Below are positions 34,173-42,313 of a stretch of DNA of 55,704 nucleotides, one piece after another (the stretch's first letter is position 1; each line of letters starts with the position of its first letter). The stretch spans positions 1 through 55,704 of the forward strand of contig NZ_WRPO01000025.1 in NCBI RefSeq assembly GCF_009746585.1, written 5' to 3'. The position numbers were made by a program, and so were the translations under genes. The stretch comes from Novosphingobium aquimarinum. GTDB taxonomy: Bacteria > Pseudomonadota > Alphaproteobacteria > Sphingomonadales > Sphingomonadaceae. A model generated the notes under the pieces. It searched no databases. It was not told where the DNA came from and was given only the letters and a program-made list of their open reading frames with translations.

Positions 34173-34472
34173 ATGATCGAAAACCAGAAATTCCGACCCG
34201 CGCAGGTCATTGGTCCCCTTGGCGAACCCCTCACGCTTGAGACGCTTCCGCCGCCGACGACAACCCGTTGGGTCATCCGCCGCAAAGGTGAGGTCGTGGC
34301 AGCCGTCAATGGCGGGCTCCTGACGATCGACGAAGCCTGCGATCGCTATCAACTGACCCTCGAGGAATTCGCCTCCTGGCAAAGGGCTGTTGACCGATCA
34401 GGTCTGCCCGGTCTGCGCGTCACCCGGGTTCAGCACTATAGAAGTCTCTACGAACGTCAGCAGCGTTTCTGA
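34173..34472 (+). CDS. sciP: SciP-like CtrA inhibitor (DUF1153)
   Basis: 99 residues. The DUF1153 core is visible: PLTLETLPPPTTTRWVIRRKGEVVAAVNGGLLTIDEACDRYQLTLEEFASWQRAVDRSGLPGLRVTRVQHYR. In Caulobacter SciP binds CtrA and blocks activation of CtrA promoters. A plasmid-borne paralogue could alter host cell-cycle or motility control, which is inference. It stands alone, with 88 bp after rpe. Confidence 0.85.
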   Translation: MIENQKFRPAQVIGPLGEPLTLETLPPPTTTRWVIRRKGEVVAAVNGGLLTIDEACDRYQLTLEEFASWQRAVDRSGLPGLRVTRVQHYRSLYERQQRF

Positions 34473-34546
34473 GTGATCGATCTGCCGACCAATCATGAAA
34501 TGTCGAAGTGCGGGCTGCATTTCGACGATAAAATAGCGAGCAATAG

Positions 34547-34581
34547 GGACAGTTTATCCCTTGGCGCGCGACAAACTGTCC
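34547..34581. promoter_or_regulatory. Tandem GGACA-N3-TGTCC-like palindromes without a visible promoter
   Basis: Site a (34547-34559) is GGACA-GTT-TATCC and site b (34569-34581) is CGACA-AAC-TGTCC; centres are exactly 22 bp apart. This is the third intergenic pair counted along the window. No -24/-12 element with 10-bp spacing was found on either side, unlike at the other pairs. The next gene to the right starts at 34673. Confidence 0.5.
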
Positions 34582-34672
34582 ATGGCATTTGCCCATCCCC
34601 GAGCCTATCCTGCAGTCAGACGACGTCTCTCCTTCGAGGGGCGGGTCCACTGTTGGATTGCGAGGAGTTCAG

Positions 34673-34957
34673 ATGCCTCTGGATTACAACCCGATCATGG
34701 CTCGCGAAATAAGCGAGGTTGCTCGTCTTGCAGCAGATCGAGCGATCGCAGATCAATGCGACATCACGGACGCCGTGCGGACGGAGCTCGATGCCCGCGA
34801 CTATGAACCTTTTTCCGACATCGATGATGCGGATCGCGACGAGCTCGTGGAAGCCATCGTCACGGAGGCGCGGGAGCGCTTGAGCCCGGCAGGAAGGCGC
34901 GATGAGGAAGATGAAGCCTATATCAGGGCGTCTCGCCCGGATGCTTCCACCGCATGA
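34673..34957 (+). CDS. Hypothetical acidic protein
   Basis: 94 residues from the ATG at 34673, MPLDYNPIMAREISEVARLAADRAIADQ..., helical and acidic, without membrane segments. The start is fixed by GAGGAG about 7 bp upstream; a longer frame from 34589 lacks a ribosome site. Unrecognised. The palindrome pair at 34547-34581 lies 91 bp upstream. Confidence 0.6.
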   Translation: MPLDYNPIMAREISEVARLAADRAIADQCDITDAVRTELDARDYEPFSDIDDADRDELVEAIVTEARERLSPAGRRDEEDEAYIRASRPDASTA

Positions 34958-35062
34958 TCGTCACGTCACGAACGAGTGCCTCGGGGCCGCGACATTGCGC
35001 CTTTCCCCCGACAATTCGCCACCGAAACCGCCACTCATCCCGATCGATAGGAGTGATCCACG

Positions 35063-35218
35063 ATGGCCAGCCAGCCTCCCGAATTGCCGGACGACTTCCC
35101 CGAAGATGTTCCCCCGGACGATCCCAGTCCGGCCGAGCCGGATAGTCCGGACGAATTTCCGGATGATGACCCCGAATTCGACGAGCCGGAAGACACGGTA
35201 GCTGATCTAACGGCATGA
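35063..35218 (+). CDS. Small acidic proline/aspartate-rich protein
   Basis: 51 residues: MASQPPELPDDFPEDVPPDD, then further PDSPDEFPDDDPEFDEPED repeats. AGGAG precedes the ATG by 9 bp. The repeated PD/DE composition gives a very low pI and predicts an unstructured protein. No family recognised. Confidence 0.6.
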   Translation: MASQPPELPDDFPEDVPPDDPSPAEPDSPDEFPDDDPEFDEPEDTVADLTA

Positions 35219-35412
35219 AGTATCGCGGCCGACCAATCACTTCGAACCCGATCGCAAGTTAACGTCGGCCAGTGACTTATTTCTGGCCCTAACTCATTCG
35301 ACAGTTGGGCTTGAAACGCTGCCGAGCACCACATAGGCTCGGTATTCGAGAGGTGGGCTCGCAGGCGGTACTAGCCTTGTGGGTTTCTATACTATTGAGG
35401 GGTTTACAGAAA

Positions 35413-35751
35413 ATGCGTAAAACTTCCATCGCCATCACGGCGGCGTCTGCCGCACTGTTGCTGCTTGGGGCCTGCTCGCAAAAGACCGACGACAAGGTCG
35501 ACGCGGCTGCCACCTCCGCCGAAAACGACGCCAAGGCGGTCGCCTCCGATGCGGGTAATCACCTCGACAACATGGGTGCGGCAGCCAGCGATGCCGCTAG
35601 CGATACCGCTGCGGCCGCTCGGAACGCCGCGCACGATGTCAAGACGACGGCGGAAGACGCAGCGGCAGGCGCCAAGGCGGATGCCCGCCGTGCCGCAAGC
35701 GATATCCGATCCGAGGTGGACAAGCACACCGGCGACGGGAAGGCCAACTGA
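35413..35751 (+). CDS. Ala-rich lipoprotein with amphipathic repeats
   Basis: 112 residues: a lipoprotein signal (MRKTSIAITAASAALLLLGAC, lipobox LLGAC), then Ala/Asp/Lys-rich heptad-like sequence (AASDAASDTAAAARNAAHDVKTTAEDAAAGAKADARRAASD). Likely a small outer-membrane or periplasmic stress lipoprotein; the specific role is unknown. The ATG at 35413 starts the signal peptide; the frame opens at 35305. Confidence 0.75.
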   Translation: MRKTSIAITAASAALLLLGACSQKTDDKVDAAATSAENDAKAVASDAGNHLDNMGAAASDAASDTAAAARNAAHDVKTTAEDAAAGAKADARRAASDIRSEVDKHTGDGKAN

Positions 35752-35874
35752 TCCTCCCAACATCATGAACCAGGCGCGCCGGTCGGCACCGGCGCGCCCA
35801 ATGCCACCGACCGTCAATCCGGGTGCGGTTGGCATGATGCTTGCTGACCATGAAACTCGAACGGGGTCACATCG

Positions 35875-36276
35875 ATGCCGGCAAACCAGTATAAAGCGAG
35901 CTTGGTCCTGATGTCCGCACCCGAAGGTTTCCAACAATCGATCCTGAGGGGCCTGAAGCGACACTGTCCAAATTGCGACGGCAAGCACCTGTTCGAGGGC
36001 TACCTGAAGGTCCAAAAAATCTGCCCCGATTGCGGTTCAGACAATGGCCGCTTCCGCGTCGATGACGTAGCGTCCTATTTCACGATACTTTTGGTCGGGC
36101 ACATAGTGATCGCGCCTTCCCTCGCAATTCCTGCGCTCTGGATGCTTCCGCTTTGGGGCTCATTTCTGCTGATGCTGATTGTTGTCCTGGTCGCAACGCT
36201 CGGCGCCCTTCCCTTCATCAAAGGCGCCGTGATCGGCGCGCTCTTTGCCGCCGACCAGAAGAAAACCCGGTCCTGA
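35875..36276 (+). CDS. DUF983 family membrane protein
   Basis: 133 residues: a zinc-ribbon-like region (RHCPNCDGKHLFEGYLKVQKICPDCG) followed by two hydrophobic helices, the DUF983 arrangement. Function unknown. ATG 35875 is kept; ATG 35911 (MSAPEGFQQSILRG) is an alternative close to the usual family start. Confidence 0.85.
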   Translation: MPANQYKASLVLMSAPEGFQQSILRGLKRHCPNCDGKHLFEGYLKVQKICPDCGSDNGRFRVDDVASYFTILLVGHIVIAPSLAIPALWMLPLWGSFLLMLIVVLVATLGALPFIKGAVIGALFAADQKKTRS

Positions 36277-36408
36277 CGGCGGCATTCCTGATCGGCTGGG
36301 TGGACAGGATGTCCTCCAACCTCGGACACCTTGTCACCGACGAGCTCTCTTCCGGACCTTGAACGACCGGTTCGTTGCACCGCCGCGAACGCAAAGGGCG
36401 CATCCGGG

Positions 36409-37053
36409 CTAGCCTCCTGCCCTGGCCAAGCCCGGCAGGAGCGCGGTCAATCCTGCCACGATCATCTCCACCGAGATCGCCAGCAAGATCATCCCCATCA
36501 GGCGCGTGGTGATGACACGCATCGTCTCGCTCAACATCTTGCCGATCTGCGCTGCGAAGAACAGGACCAGGAACAGCAGGAGGAGCATCAGGCCGACGAT
36601 TCCCGCGATCATCGCGAGGTCGACGCTTCCCTTGCTGTGGCCGGCGTAGATGATGATGGTTGCTATGGTTCCCGGTCCAACCACCATGGGAAAGGTCATC
36701 GGATAGAAGGCGAGCCCCGAAAGCTCGTTCATCTGGGCCTGCTCCTGGGTGCTGCCTTGATGGGCCGCAATCCCGGCTCCGTTCAGCATGGACCAGGCGA
36801 TATGACCGAGAACGGCACCGCCCGCCAACCGGAACTGATCGATGGTGATGCCGAAGAAGCCGATGATGGCATTCCCGGCGACCAGGATCACGCCGCACAT
36901 GATCAACGAATAGACCGTGATCTTGAGAGCCAGCGCCCGCTGGTCGGCCTGCGAGAACCCTGCGGTCAGCGCCAGGAAGATAGGAAGATTCACGAAGGGA
37001 TTCATGATTGCGAAGAACGCGCCTAGCGCCTTCATGAGATCTGCTTCGCTCAT
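36409..37053 (-). CDS. MarC-family (UPF0056) integral membrane protein
   Basis: 214 residues with six hydrophobic helices. Family signatures are AFFAIMNPFVNLPIFLALT near the N-terminus and FPMVVGPGTIATIII in the middle. MarC-family proteins are of unknown function, once linked to drug tolerance. It is 34 bp after the PEP mutase-family gene's stop and may be co-transcribed with it. Confidence 0.9.
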   Translation of the reverse strand: MSEADLMKALGAFFAIMNPFVNLPIFLALTAGFSQADQRALALKITVYSLIMCGVILVAGNAIIGFFGITIDQFRLAGGAVLGHIAWSMLNGAGIAAHQGSTQEQAQMNELSGLAFYPMTFPMVVGPGTIATIIIYAGHSKGSVDLAMIAGIVGLMLLLLFLVLFFAAQIGKMLSETMRVITTRLMGMILLAISVEMIVAGLTALLPGLARAGG

Positions 37054-37087
37054 GCCTACCCCCGATTGAATTGAGACAGCGAGCGGA

Positions 37088-37870
37088 TCAGGCCCCGACG
37101 AGGCCCGATCCGTAGATCGCGTTACTTGCTTGGCCCGTCAGAAACTCCGCCACCTTCGAATAGGGCATAGCACCGTAGCTGATCCGGGCCACCTCGATCA
37201 CGGTCAGCTCATGCAGCGATGGCGTGCCGTCCATGACGAGCACGTTGACTGGAATCGGCGATTGCTGGACGACCTGAGAGATCAGAGCCGGATCCTTGAG
37301 ACCCGGAACGAAGAACCCCGAAGCGCCTGCTGTGGCATAGGCCTTCGCACGATCGATCGCCTCCTTGACCGCTGCACCGCCCTCGCCGGTTGGTCCGAGG
37401 AACAGGTCGGTCCGCGCGTTGATGAATGCCGGCACGCCTCGCTTGTCGGCCACAGCGCGGATGGCGCGGATCCGCGCCGCCTGCTCATCGATTGTGTAGA
37501 GGCCATCGGACTTGACGACCTGATCCTCGAAATTGACGCCGACCACCCCTGTGTCGAGCACCTGGCCGAAATTGGCAGCGAGCGCGCTGTTGTCGCTGCC
37601 GGCGAAGCCTCCTTCAAAATCGACCGAAACGGGGCGGTCGATTGCCGCCGCTATGCGTGAAATGATGCGTAGAAACAGGTCGAAGGGGACTTGCTCGCCA
37701 TCCTCGTACCCCTGCGAACCGGCAAGCGCCCTGCTGCTGGTAGCGATCGCGTGAGAACCCGCCTCCGCCACGGCCTTCGCGCTCCCCGCGTCCCAGACGT
37801 TGTAAAGGATGAGCGGCGCGCCCTTCTTGTGCAAGCTGGCGAACTGAACTGCTTTCTCGTTCTGGTTCAT
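37088..37870 (-). CDS. Isocitrate lyase/PEP mutase-family protein
   Basis: 260 residues. Conserved family stretches: FASLHKKGAPLILYNVWDAGSAKAVAEAG, AIDRPVSVDFEGGFAG, VVGVNFEDQVV, FINARTDLFLG. The KxxxCG motif of true isocitrate lyases is not seen, so this is the oxaloacetate decarboxylase/carboxyvinyl-phosphonate-like branch; substrate unknown. The start at 37870 has GGAGAG upstream. A near-consensus -24/-12 promoter and tandem palindromes lie upstream. Confidence 0.85.
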   Translation of the reverse strand: MNQNEKAVQFASLHKKGAPLILYNVWDAGSAKAVAEAGSHAIATSSRALAGSQGYEDGEQVPFDLFLRIISRIAAAIDRPVSVDFEGGFAGSDNSALAANFGQVLDTGVVGVNFEDQVVKSDGLYTIDEQAARIRAIRAVADKRGVPAFINARTDLFLGPTGEGGAAVKEAIDRAKAYATAGASGFFVPGLKDPALISQVVQQSPIPVNVLVMDGTPSLHELTVIEVARISYGAMPYSKVAEFLTGQASNAIYGSGLVGA

Positions 37871-37973
37871 CGGACGCTCTCCGGTTGAATCTGGCAATCT
37901 CGCGGACAGTTCACCAAACGGCCTCGCGTCGAGCTCGACCATCCTTAGACCCCGCGGCGCACCCTTTGCGCGA

Positions 37974-37989
37974 AGCAACCTGCATGCCA
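37974..37989 (-). promoter_or_regulatory. Sigma-54-type promoter for the PEP mutase-family gene
   Basis: On the minus strand: TGGCATG-CAGG-TTGCT, one mismatch from the RpoN consensus (T for C at the sixth position), with 10 bp between GG and GC. The start would be near 37964, about 93 nt before the ATG. The palindrome pair begins 52 bp upstream. Confidence 0.7.
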
Positions 37990-38041
37990 ACAGCAGCGCG
38001 AGAGGTTCTGGGTGGTTCTTGCGACAAAACGACAAGGCGCA

Positions 38042-38076
38042 CGACATTTTGTCCAAACACCACAGACAAATTGTCC
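38042..38076. promoter_or_regulatory. Tandem GGACA-N3-TGTCC-type palindromes (candidate enhancer)
   Basis: Site a (38042-38054) is CGACA-TTT-TGTCC and site b (38064-38076) is AGACA-AAT-TGTCC, the latter having a perfect GACAA/TTGTC core. Centres are 22 bp apart. The pair sits between divergent genes, 52 bp from the leftward -24 element. Confidence 0.7.
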
Positions 38077-38295
38077 TAATTGCTTAGGGTCATGAGCTAA
38101 TATCGAAGGTATCGACTAAGCTTGAAGCCGCAAACGTCTCTACTAAACGCTCGCTCGGCGCAAAATCGTCGTGGCTTTTACGTTGTTCGCCATACTCTAT
38201 GCTCCGATGATCGCAATTTCTGCCTGATCTGGCACGTTCATGCTAAGTTGGCTTGGTCGGCGCGGAGTCGCCGACCTTGCGTGAAAGGTCCTGCG

Positions 38296-38490
38296 ATGCC
38301 CGATCCAAAACCCGGCACACCTCTCAAGGTAGAGCCCGACATCCCTGAAGACGCTGGCCACCGTCCGTGGTTCGGCCCCAATGGCGAAGTGCATGGAAGT
38401 GGGGCCGGCGCCGGGGGCGGCAACCCTGGCGAGGATTATGACCAGGACCCGCAGGGCGGCGACGGCACAGTCGACTTCGAAAGCGAATAG
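38296..38490 (+). CDS. Small Gly/Asp/Pro-rich protein
   Basis: 64 residues, MPDPKPGTPLKVEPDIPEDA, then PNGEVHGSGAGAGGGNPGEDYDQDPQGGDGTVDFESE. Probably disordered, strongly acidic. AAAGG lies upstream of the ATG. No family recognised. Confidence 0.6.
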   Translation: MPDPKPGTPLKVEPDIPEDAGHRPWFGPNGEVHGSGAGAGGGNPGEDYDQDPQGGDGTVDFESE

Positions 38491-38891
38491 CGCGGTTTCA
38501 GAGCACAAGCCGAGGCGGGCCCCCGCGAGACAGCCTCATTGCGGATTCAGGCGAGCTTCTCCGACTCATTCGGTCGGGAGACTGGCATCCGCCTTGGCCG
38601 GTTTGATTTTGATCGTGGTCGGCTCTGCGCCGGCCAGTGCCGAAGCGCACCGCATGCACGGGTCATCGCCACGCTCATCGTTCATTCGCGTCGTCTGGCA
38701 TCAAGTACGGGAAAACTCGGCCGAAATATGCTAGCCTGGTCTCTGCCACATCGAGCCGCTGACCTGAACAGACGAGATTATATGGTGAGTACCCTGGCCC
38801 CTTATAGCGTGCATGAACCGCACCACTGCGCGCCGCACTTCTCTTCTCCACCGCTGTACGCGCATTCCACCAGATACGGTGGGATCTCGTC
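38491..38891. other. 401-bp region without a supported gene
   Basis: One frame near 38581-38734 reads like a signal peptide (RLASALAGLILIVVGSAPASA) but has no start codon in frame close by, so it is probably chance or a decayed exported peptide. Nothing else is supported. Confidence 0.4.
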
Positions 38892-39317
38892 ATGACCGGC
38901 GCCCGCGTGGAACTCCCGATGGACTACAGCCCGTCCTCGGAGGAAGAGTTTATGAACCCGCTGCAGCTTGAATACTTCCGGCAACGCTTGCTCACGTGGA
39001 AAAAACAGATTCTCAATGAATCGGAAGCAACGCTGAACGTCTTGCAGATCGAGCCCCTGCGAGAGCCGGACCTCAACGATCGCGCCTCGAACGAAGCAGG
39101 TTGGTCGATCGAACTGCGAGCGCGCGATCGCCAGCGCAAGCTCATTGCCAAGATCGATGCCGCTTTGCGCAGGATCGACGACGGCGAATATGGCTATTGC
39201 GAGGTCACCGGCGAGCCGATCTCGCTTCGGCGGCTTGACGCCCGCCCGATCGCGACGATGACGATCGAGGCCCAGGAGCGCCATGAGCGTCAGGAAAGGC
39301 TCTCAAGCGACGGGTGA
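38892..39317 (+). CDS. dksA: DksA-family RNA polymerase-binding regulator
   Basis: 141 residues: MDYSPSSEEEFMNPLQLEYFRQRLLTWKKQIL start, coiled-coil tip with ASNEAGWSIELRARDRQRKLIAKIDAALRRIDDGEYGYC, and a zinc-finger region reduced to one cysteine (CEVTGEPISLRRLDARP), as in typical alphaproteobacterial DksA. It modulates initiation with ppGpp. The start at 38892 could be replaced by 38919 or by 38952, where GGAGGAAG gives a strong ribosome site. Confidence 0.92.
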   Translation: MTGARVELPMDYSPSSEEEFMNPLQLEYFRQRLLTWKKQILNESEATLNVLQIEPLREPDLNDRASNEAGWSIELRARDRQRKLIAKIDAALRRIDDGEYGYCEVTGEPISLRRLDARPIATMTIEAQERHERQERLSSDG

Positions 39318-39395
39318 GCGGCAAAGCCCTCGTCGACACCCGACGCTGCGACCCTCCTGGCTACAGGCCCTGCCCGCCCTTCGGCCGATATGCGC

Positions 39396-39779
39396 TCAAA
39401 TGGCCAGATGGTCGAGGATGGGGCAGTCCGGCCGCGCGTCGCCATGGCAGGTCTCCGCCAGTTCCAGTAGGGTCGCCCGCATGGCTTCCAGCATCGCCGC
39501 CTTCCGGCCGAGTTCGTCGGCTCGGGCCATTGCCAGCGCCTTCACCTCGCTGCTCGATCGCTCCCGATCCGCCCAAAGATGGAGCAGAGCGCGGATTTCC
39601 TCGATCGGGAAACCTAGATCGCGGGCATTGGCGATGAATTTGAGGCGGTGGACGTCGGCATCCGAATAGTCGCGATACTTGCCGCGGCGGACCGGCGGCG
39701 GGATCAGCCCGATCGCCTCATAGTGGCGGATCATGCGCTGCGAGACCCCGCTCGCCCTCGACGCTCCCCCGATATTCAC
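39396..39779 (-). CDS. cueR: CueR-type Cu(I)-responsive MerR regulator
   Basis: 127 residues: N-terminal MerR helix-turn-helix (MNIGGASRASGVSQRMIRHYEAIGLIPPP, RDYSDADVHRLKFI) and a C-terminal metal loop CHGDARPDC whose two cysteines are the CueR copper ligands. The start overlaps the copA stop by 4 bp, so both are on one transcript. It likely activates the copA promoter at 42177-42207. Confidence 0.9.
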   Translation of the reverse strand: MNIGGASRASGVSQRMIRHYEAIGLIPPPVRRGKYRDYSDADVHRLKFIANARDLGFPIEEIRALLHLWADRERSSSEVKALAMARADELGRKAAMLEAMRATLLELAETCHGDARPDCPILDHLAI

Positions 39780-42154
39780 AGCGGCACCCGATTGAGCCGC
39801 AGCGCGTTGGTGACGACGCTCACGGAGGATAGCGCCATCGCCGCCGCCGCGATCATCGGCGAGAGCAACACGCCGAACAGCGGGTAGAGCGCTCCGGCCG
39901 CGACCGGCACGCCCAGTGCGTTGTAGAAAAATGCGAAGAACAGGTTCTGGCGGATATTGGCCATCGTCGCCTGACTGAGACGGCGCGCCCGGACGATGCC
40001 GGTGAGATCACCCCTCAGCAGCGTAATCCCCGCGCTTTCGATCGCCACATCGGTGCCCGAACCCATGGCGATCCCGACATCGGCGGCAGCCAGCGCCGGC
40101 GCATCGTTCACCCCATCGCCTGCCATGGCGACGATGCGTCCTTCGCGCTTCAGCCGCGCCACCACTGCGCTCTTCTGATCGGGCAGCACGTCGGCCTCGA
40201 CCTTCTCGATACCGAGGCTCCGCGCGACCGCCAGCGCCGTGGTGCGATTGTCGCCGGTCAGCATGACCACTTCGATGCCCTCATCCCCCAGCGCCGCAAG
40301 CGCCTCGGCTGTCGTCGCCTTCACCCGGTCTGCGATCGCGATCACGCCCGCGGCCCGATTGTCTATGGCAACATAAATGGCTGTCGCGCCATCCCCGCGC
40401 AGGTGGTCCGCTTCCGCCTCGAGATGGGCGGTCTCGATAGTCGCCTCGTTGAGGAAGACGGCATTGCCGAGCAGGATCCGTTTGCCCTCGACCGTTCCGG
40501 TCGCGCCTTTCCCGATCGGGGAGTCGAAATCGGCAACCGGCGGGATGCTCACGTCTCGTTCGTCCGCCTCCGCGACAATCGCCAAGGCGAGCGGATGCTC
40601 CGACGCGCGTTCGACTGCAGCTGCCAATCGGAGCAACTCGTCTTTCTCGTGGCCTTCGGTCGCGATGATGCGGGTGACGGCTGGTCGGCCCTCCGTCAGC
40701 GTTCCCGTCTTGTCGACCACGAGCGTGTCGATCTTCTCCATCAGCTCGAGGGCTTCGGCATTCTTGATGAGCACGCCTTGCCCCGCTCCGCGTCCGATGC
40801 CGACCATGATCGACATCGGGGTGGCCAGGCCCAGTGCGCAGGGGCAGGCGATGATCAGTACCGCGACAGCGGCGACCAGTCCGTGGGCGAGCCGTGGCTC
40901 GGGACCCCAGATGCCCCAGGCGACGAAGGCGAACACGGCAACGGCCAGCACCGCGGGCACGAACCAGCCCGCCACCTGATCGGCCATGCGCTGAATCGGA
41001 GCGCGCGAGCGCTGCGCGTCGGCGACCATCTGCACGATCCGGGCGAGCATCGTGTCGTGCCCGACCTTCTCGGCGCGAATGACGAGCGCGCCGGTCTGGT
41101 TGAGCGTGCCGCCGATGACATGATCGCCCACGGCCTTCGTGACCGGCATCGATTCCCCGGTCACCATCGCCTCGTCGAGCGAGGAACGCCCGTCCTCCAC
41201 CGCACCATCGACCGGCACTTTCTCACCCGGACGCACGCGCAGTCGGTCGCCCACGACGATCGCCTCGATCGCCACTTCCTCCTCGCTGCCGTCGGGCAAG
41301 ATGCGCCTGGCCGTACGTGGCGCGAGGCCAAGCAGCGCCTTGATCGCGCCGGACGTCCGCTCGCGCGCGCGCAGTTCCAGCATCTGGCCGAGCAGCACCA
41401 GCACCGTGATAACGGCGGCCGCCTCGAAATAGACCGCGACCGTGCCGTCTGCGGCATGAAACGCGGAAGGGAACAGTCCGGGCGCCATGGCCGCGATCAC
41501 ACTGTAGGCCCAGGCGACGCCGGTCCCCATGGCGATCAGCGTGAACATGTTGAGGTTGCGCGAACGGAGCGATGCCCAGCCGCGGGCGAAGAACGGGGCG
41601 CCAGCCCAGAGCACGACGGGAGTAGCCAGCACCAGTTGCACCCAGACGGATATCCGCATCGGCACTAGATGATGCAGGGCCGGGAACAGGTGAGACCCCA
41701 TCTCGAGAATGAAGACCGGCAAGGCCAGGACGAGCGCGATCCAGAAGCGCCGGGTCATGTCGGTCAGTTCCGCGCTGGGTCCACTGGTCATTTCCGCGAC
41801 CGCAGGCTCCAGCGCCATCCCGCAGATCGGACAGGCACCGGGATGATCCTGGCGTATCTCGGGATGCATCGGGCAGGTCCAGACCGAGCCGGCCGGCGCC
41901 TGGGCTGTCTCCCCGCCCTGAGGTTCGAGATAGCGTGCAGGATCGGCAAGGAACCGCGTGCGGCAGCCACCACTGCAGAAATGATAGGTCTGGCCCGCCT
42001 CATCGACGTGATGCGCGGTGGCGGCCGGATCGACCCGCATGCCGCACACCGGATCGAGCACGAGATCTGCCTTCTCTTCCCGCTTCTCATGCGCAGACGC
42101 GTGGCAGCATGCATGTGCCTGCGCATGAGGGGCGTTGTGGTTTGGTTCGGACAT
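39776..42154 (-). CDS. copA: Copper-translocating P1B-type ATPase
   Basis: 792 residues. His/Cys-rich N-terminus, a YHS-like domain (VLDPVCGMRVDP, YHFCSGGCRTRF), a CPMHPEI...CPICGM metal-binding module, then P-type ATPase core: TGES loop (VTGESMPV), CPC in IIACPCALGLATP, phosphorylated aspartate in VVDKTGTLTEG, and hinge GDGVNDAPALA. It exports Cu(I) from the cytoplasm. AGGAGG precedes the ATG. It is followed by cueR. Confidence 0.95.
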   Translation of the reverse strand: MSEPNHNAPHAQAHACCHASAHEKREEKADLVLDPVCGMRVDPAATAHHVDEAGQTYHFCSGGCRTRFLADPARYLEPQGGETAQAPAGSVWTCPMHPEIRQDHPGACPICGMALEPAVAEMTSGPSAELTDMTRRFWIALVLALPVFILEMGSHLFPALHHLVPMRISVWVQLVLATPVVLWAGAPFFARGWASLRSRNLNMFTLIAMGTGVAWAYSVIAAMAPGLFPSAFHAADGTVAVYFEAAAVITVLVLLGQMLELRARERTSGAIKALLGLAPRTARRILPDGSEEEVAIEAIVVGDRLRVRPGEKVPVDGAVEDGRSSLDEAMVTGESMPVTKAVGDHVIGGTLNQTGALVIRAEKVGHDTMLARIVQMVADAQRSRAPIQRMADQVAGWFVPAVLAVAVFAFVAWGIWGPEPRLAHGLVAAVAVLIIACPCALGLATPMSIMVGIGRGAGQGVLIKNAEALELMEKIDTLVVDKTGTLTEGRPAVTRIIATEGHEKDELLRLAAAVERASEHPLALAIVAEADERDVSIPPVADFDSPIGKGATGTVEGKRILLGNAVFLNEATIETAHLEAEADHLRGDGATAIYVAIDNRAAGVIAIADRVKATTAEALAALGDEGIEVVMLTGDNRTTALAVARSLGIEKVEADVLPDQKSAVVARLKREGRIVAMAGDGVNDAPALAAADVGIAMGSGTDVAIESAGITLLRGDLTGIVRARRLSQATMANIRQNLFFAFFYNALGVPVAAGALYPLFGVLLSPMIAAAAMALSSVSVVTNALRLNRVPL

Positions 42155-42176
42155 GGATCAGCCTCCTGCTGTCCAT

Positions 42177-42207
42177 GAGATAGGGTCTGACATGATGTGA
42201 GGGTCAA
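42177..42207 (-). promoter_or_regulatory. MerR-type copA promoter
   Basis: On the minus strand, TTGACC (-35, 42207-42202) and TATCTC (-10, 42182-42177) are separated by 19 bp, the stretched spacing used by MerR-family activators. The spacer holds an imperfect dyad (ACCCTCACAT/CATGTCAGACCC) where CueR should bind. Confidence 0.6.
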
Positions 42208-42313
42208 GCCCTGGTGAACAAAGGGCTCCCACCCGCGCTACGCCGAGACCAGGACATGCCCGGCCTCGGCCATTTGAGTACGACCGGCCCGAAAGAAGTT
42301 TCGTCATCTCCCT

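Larger units (their letters stand above)
37871..38295. other. 425-bp divergent intergenic region with sigma-54 regulatory signals
   Basis: It contains the leftward -24/-12 promoter (37974-37989) and the tandem palindromes (38042-38076). At 38230-38244 there is a rightward TGGCACGTTCATGCT that would suit the gene at 38296, but the GG-GC gap is 9 bp instead of 10, so it is not annotated as a promoter. Confidence 0.55.

Noticed and set aside
38006..38019. GTTC-N6-GTTC resembling an SOS box
   Set aside because: The alphaproteobacterial SOS box needs a 7-bp spacer; here it is 6, and the neighbouring genes are not damage genes.
38230..38244. Rightward TGGCACGTTCATGCT as a sigma-54 promoter for the gene at 38296
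   Set aside because: GG and GC are 9 bp apart instead of 10, and it lies over 150 bp from the dyads, unlike the other three modules.
38581..38734. Signal-peptide-like stretch in one frame
   Set aside because: No in-frame start codon with a ribosome site; not supported as a gene.
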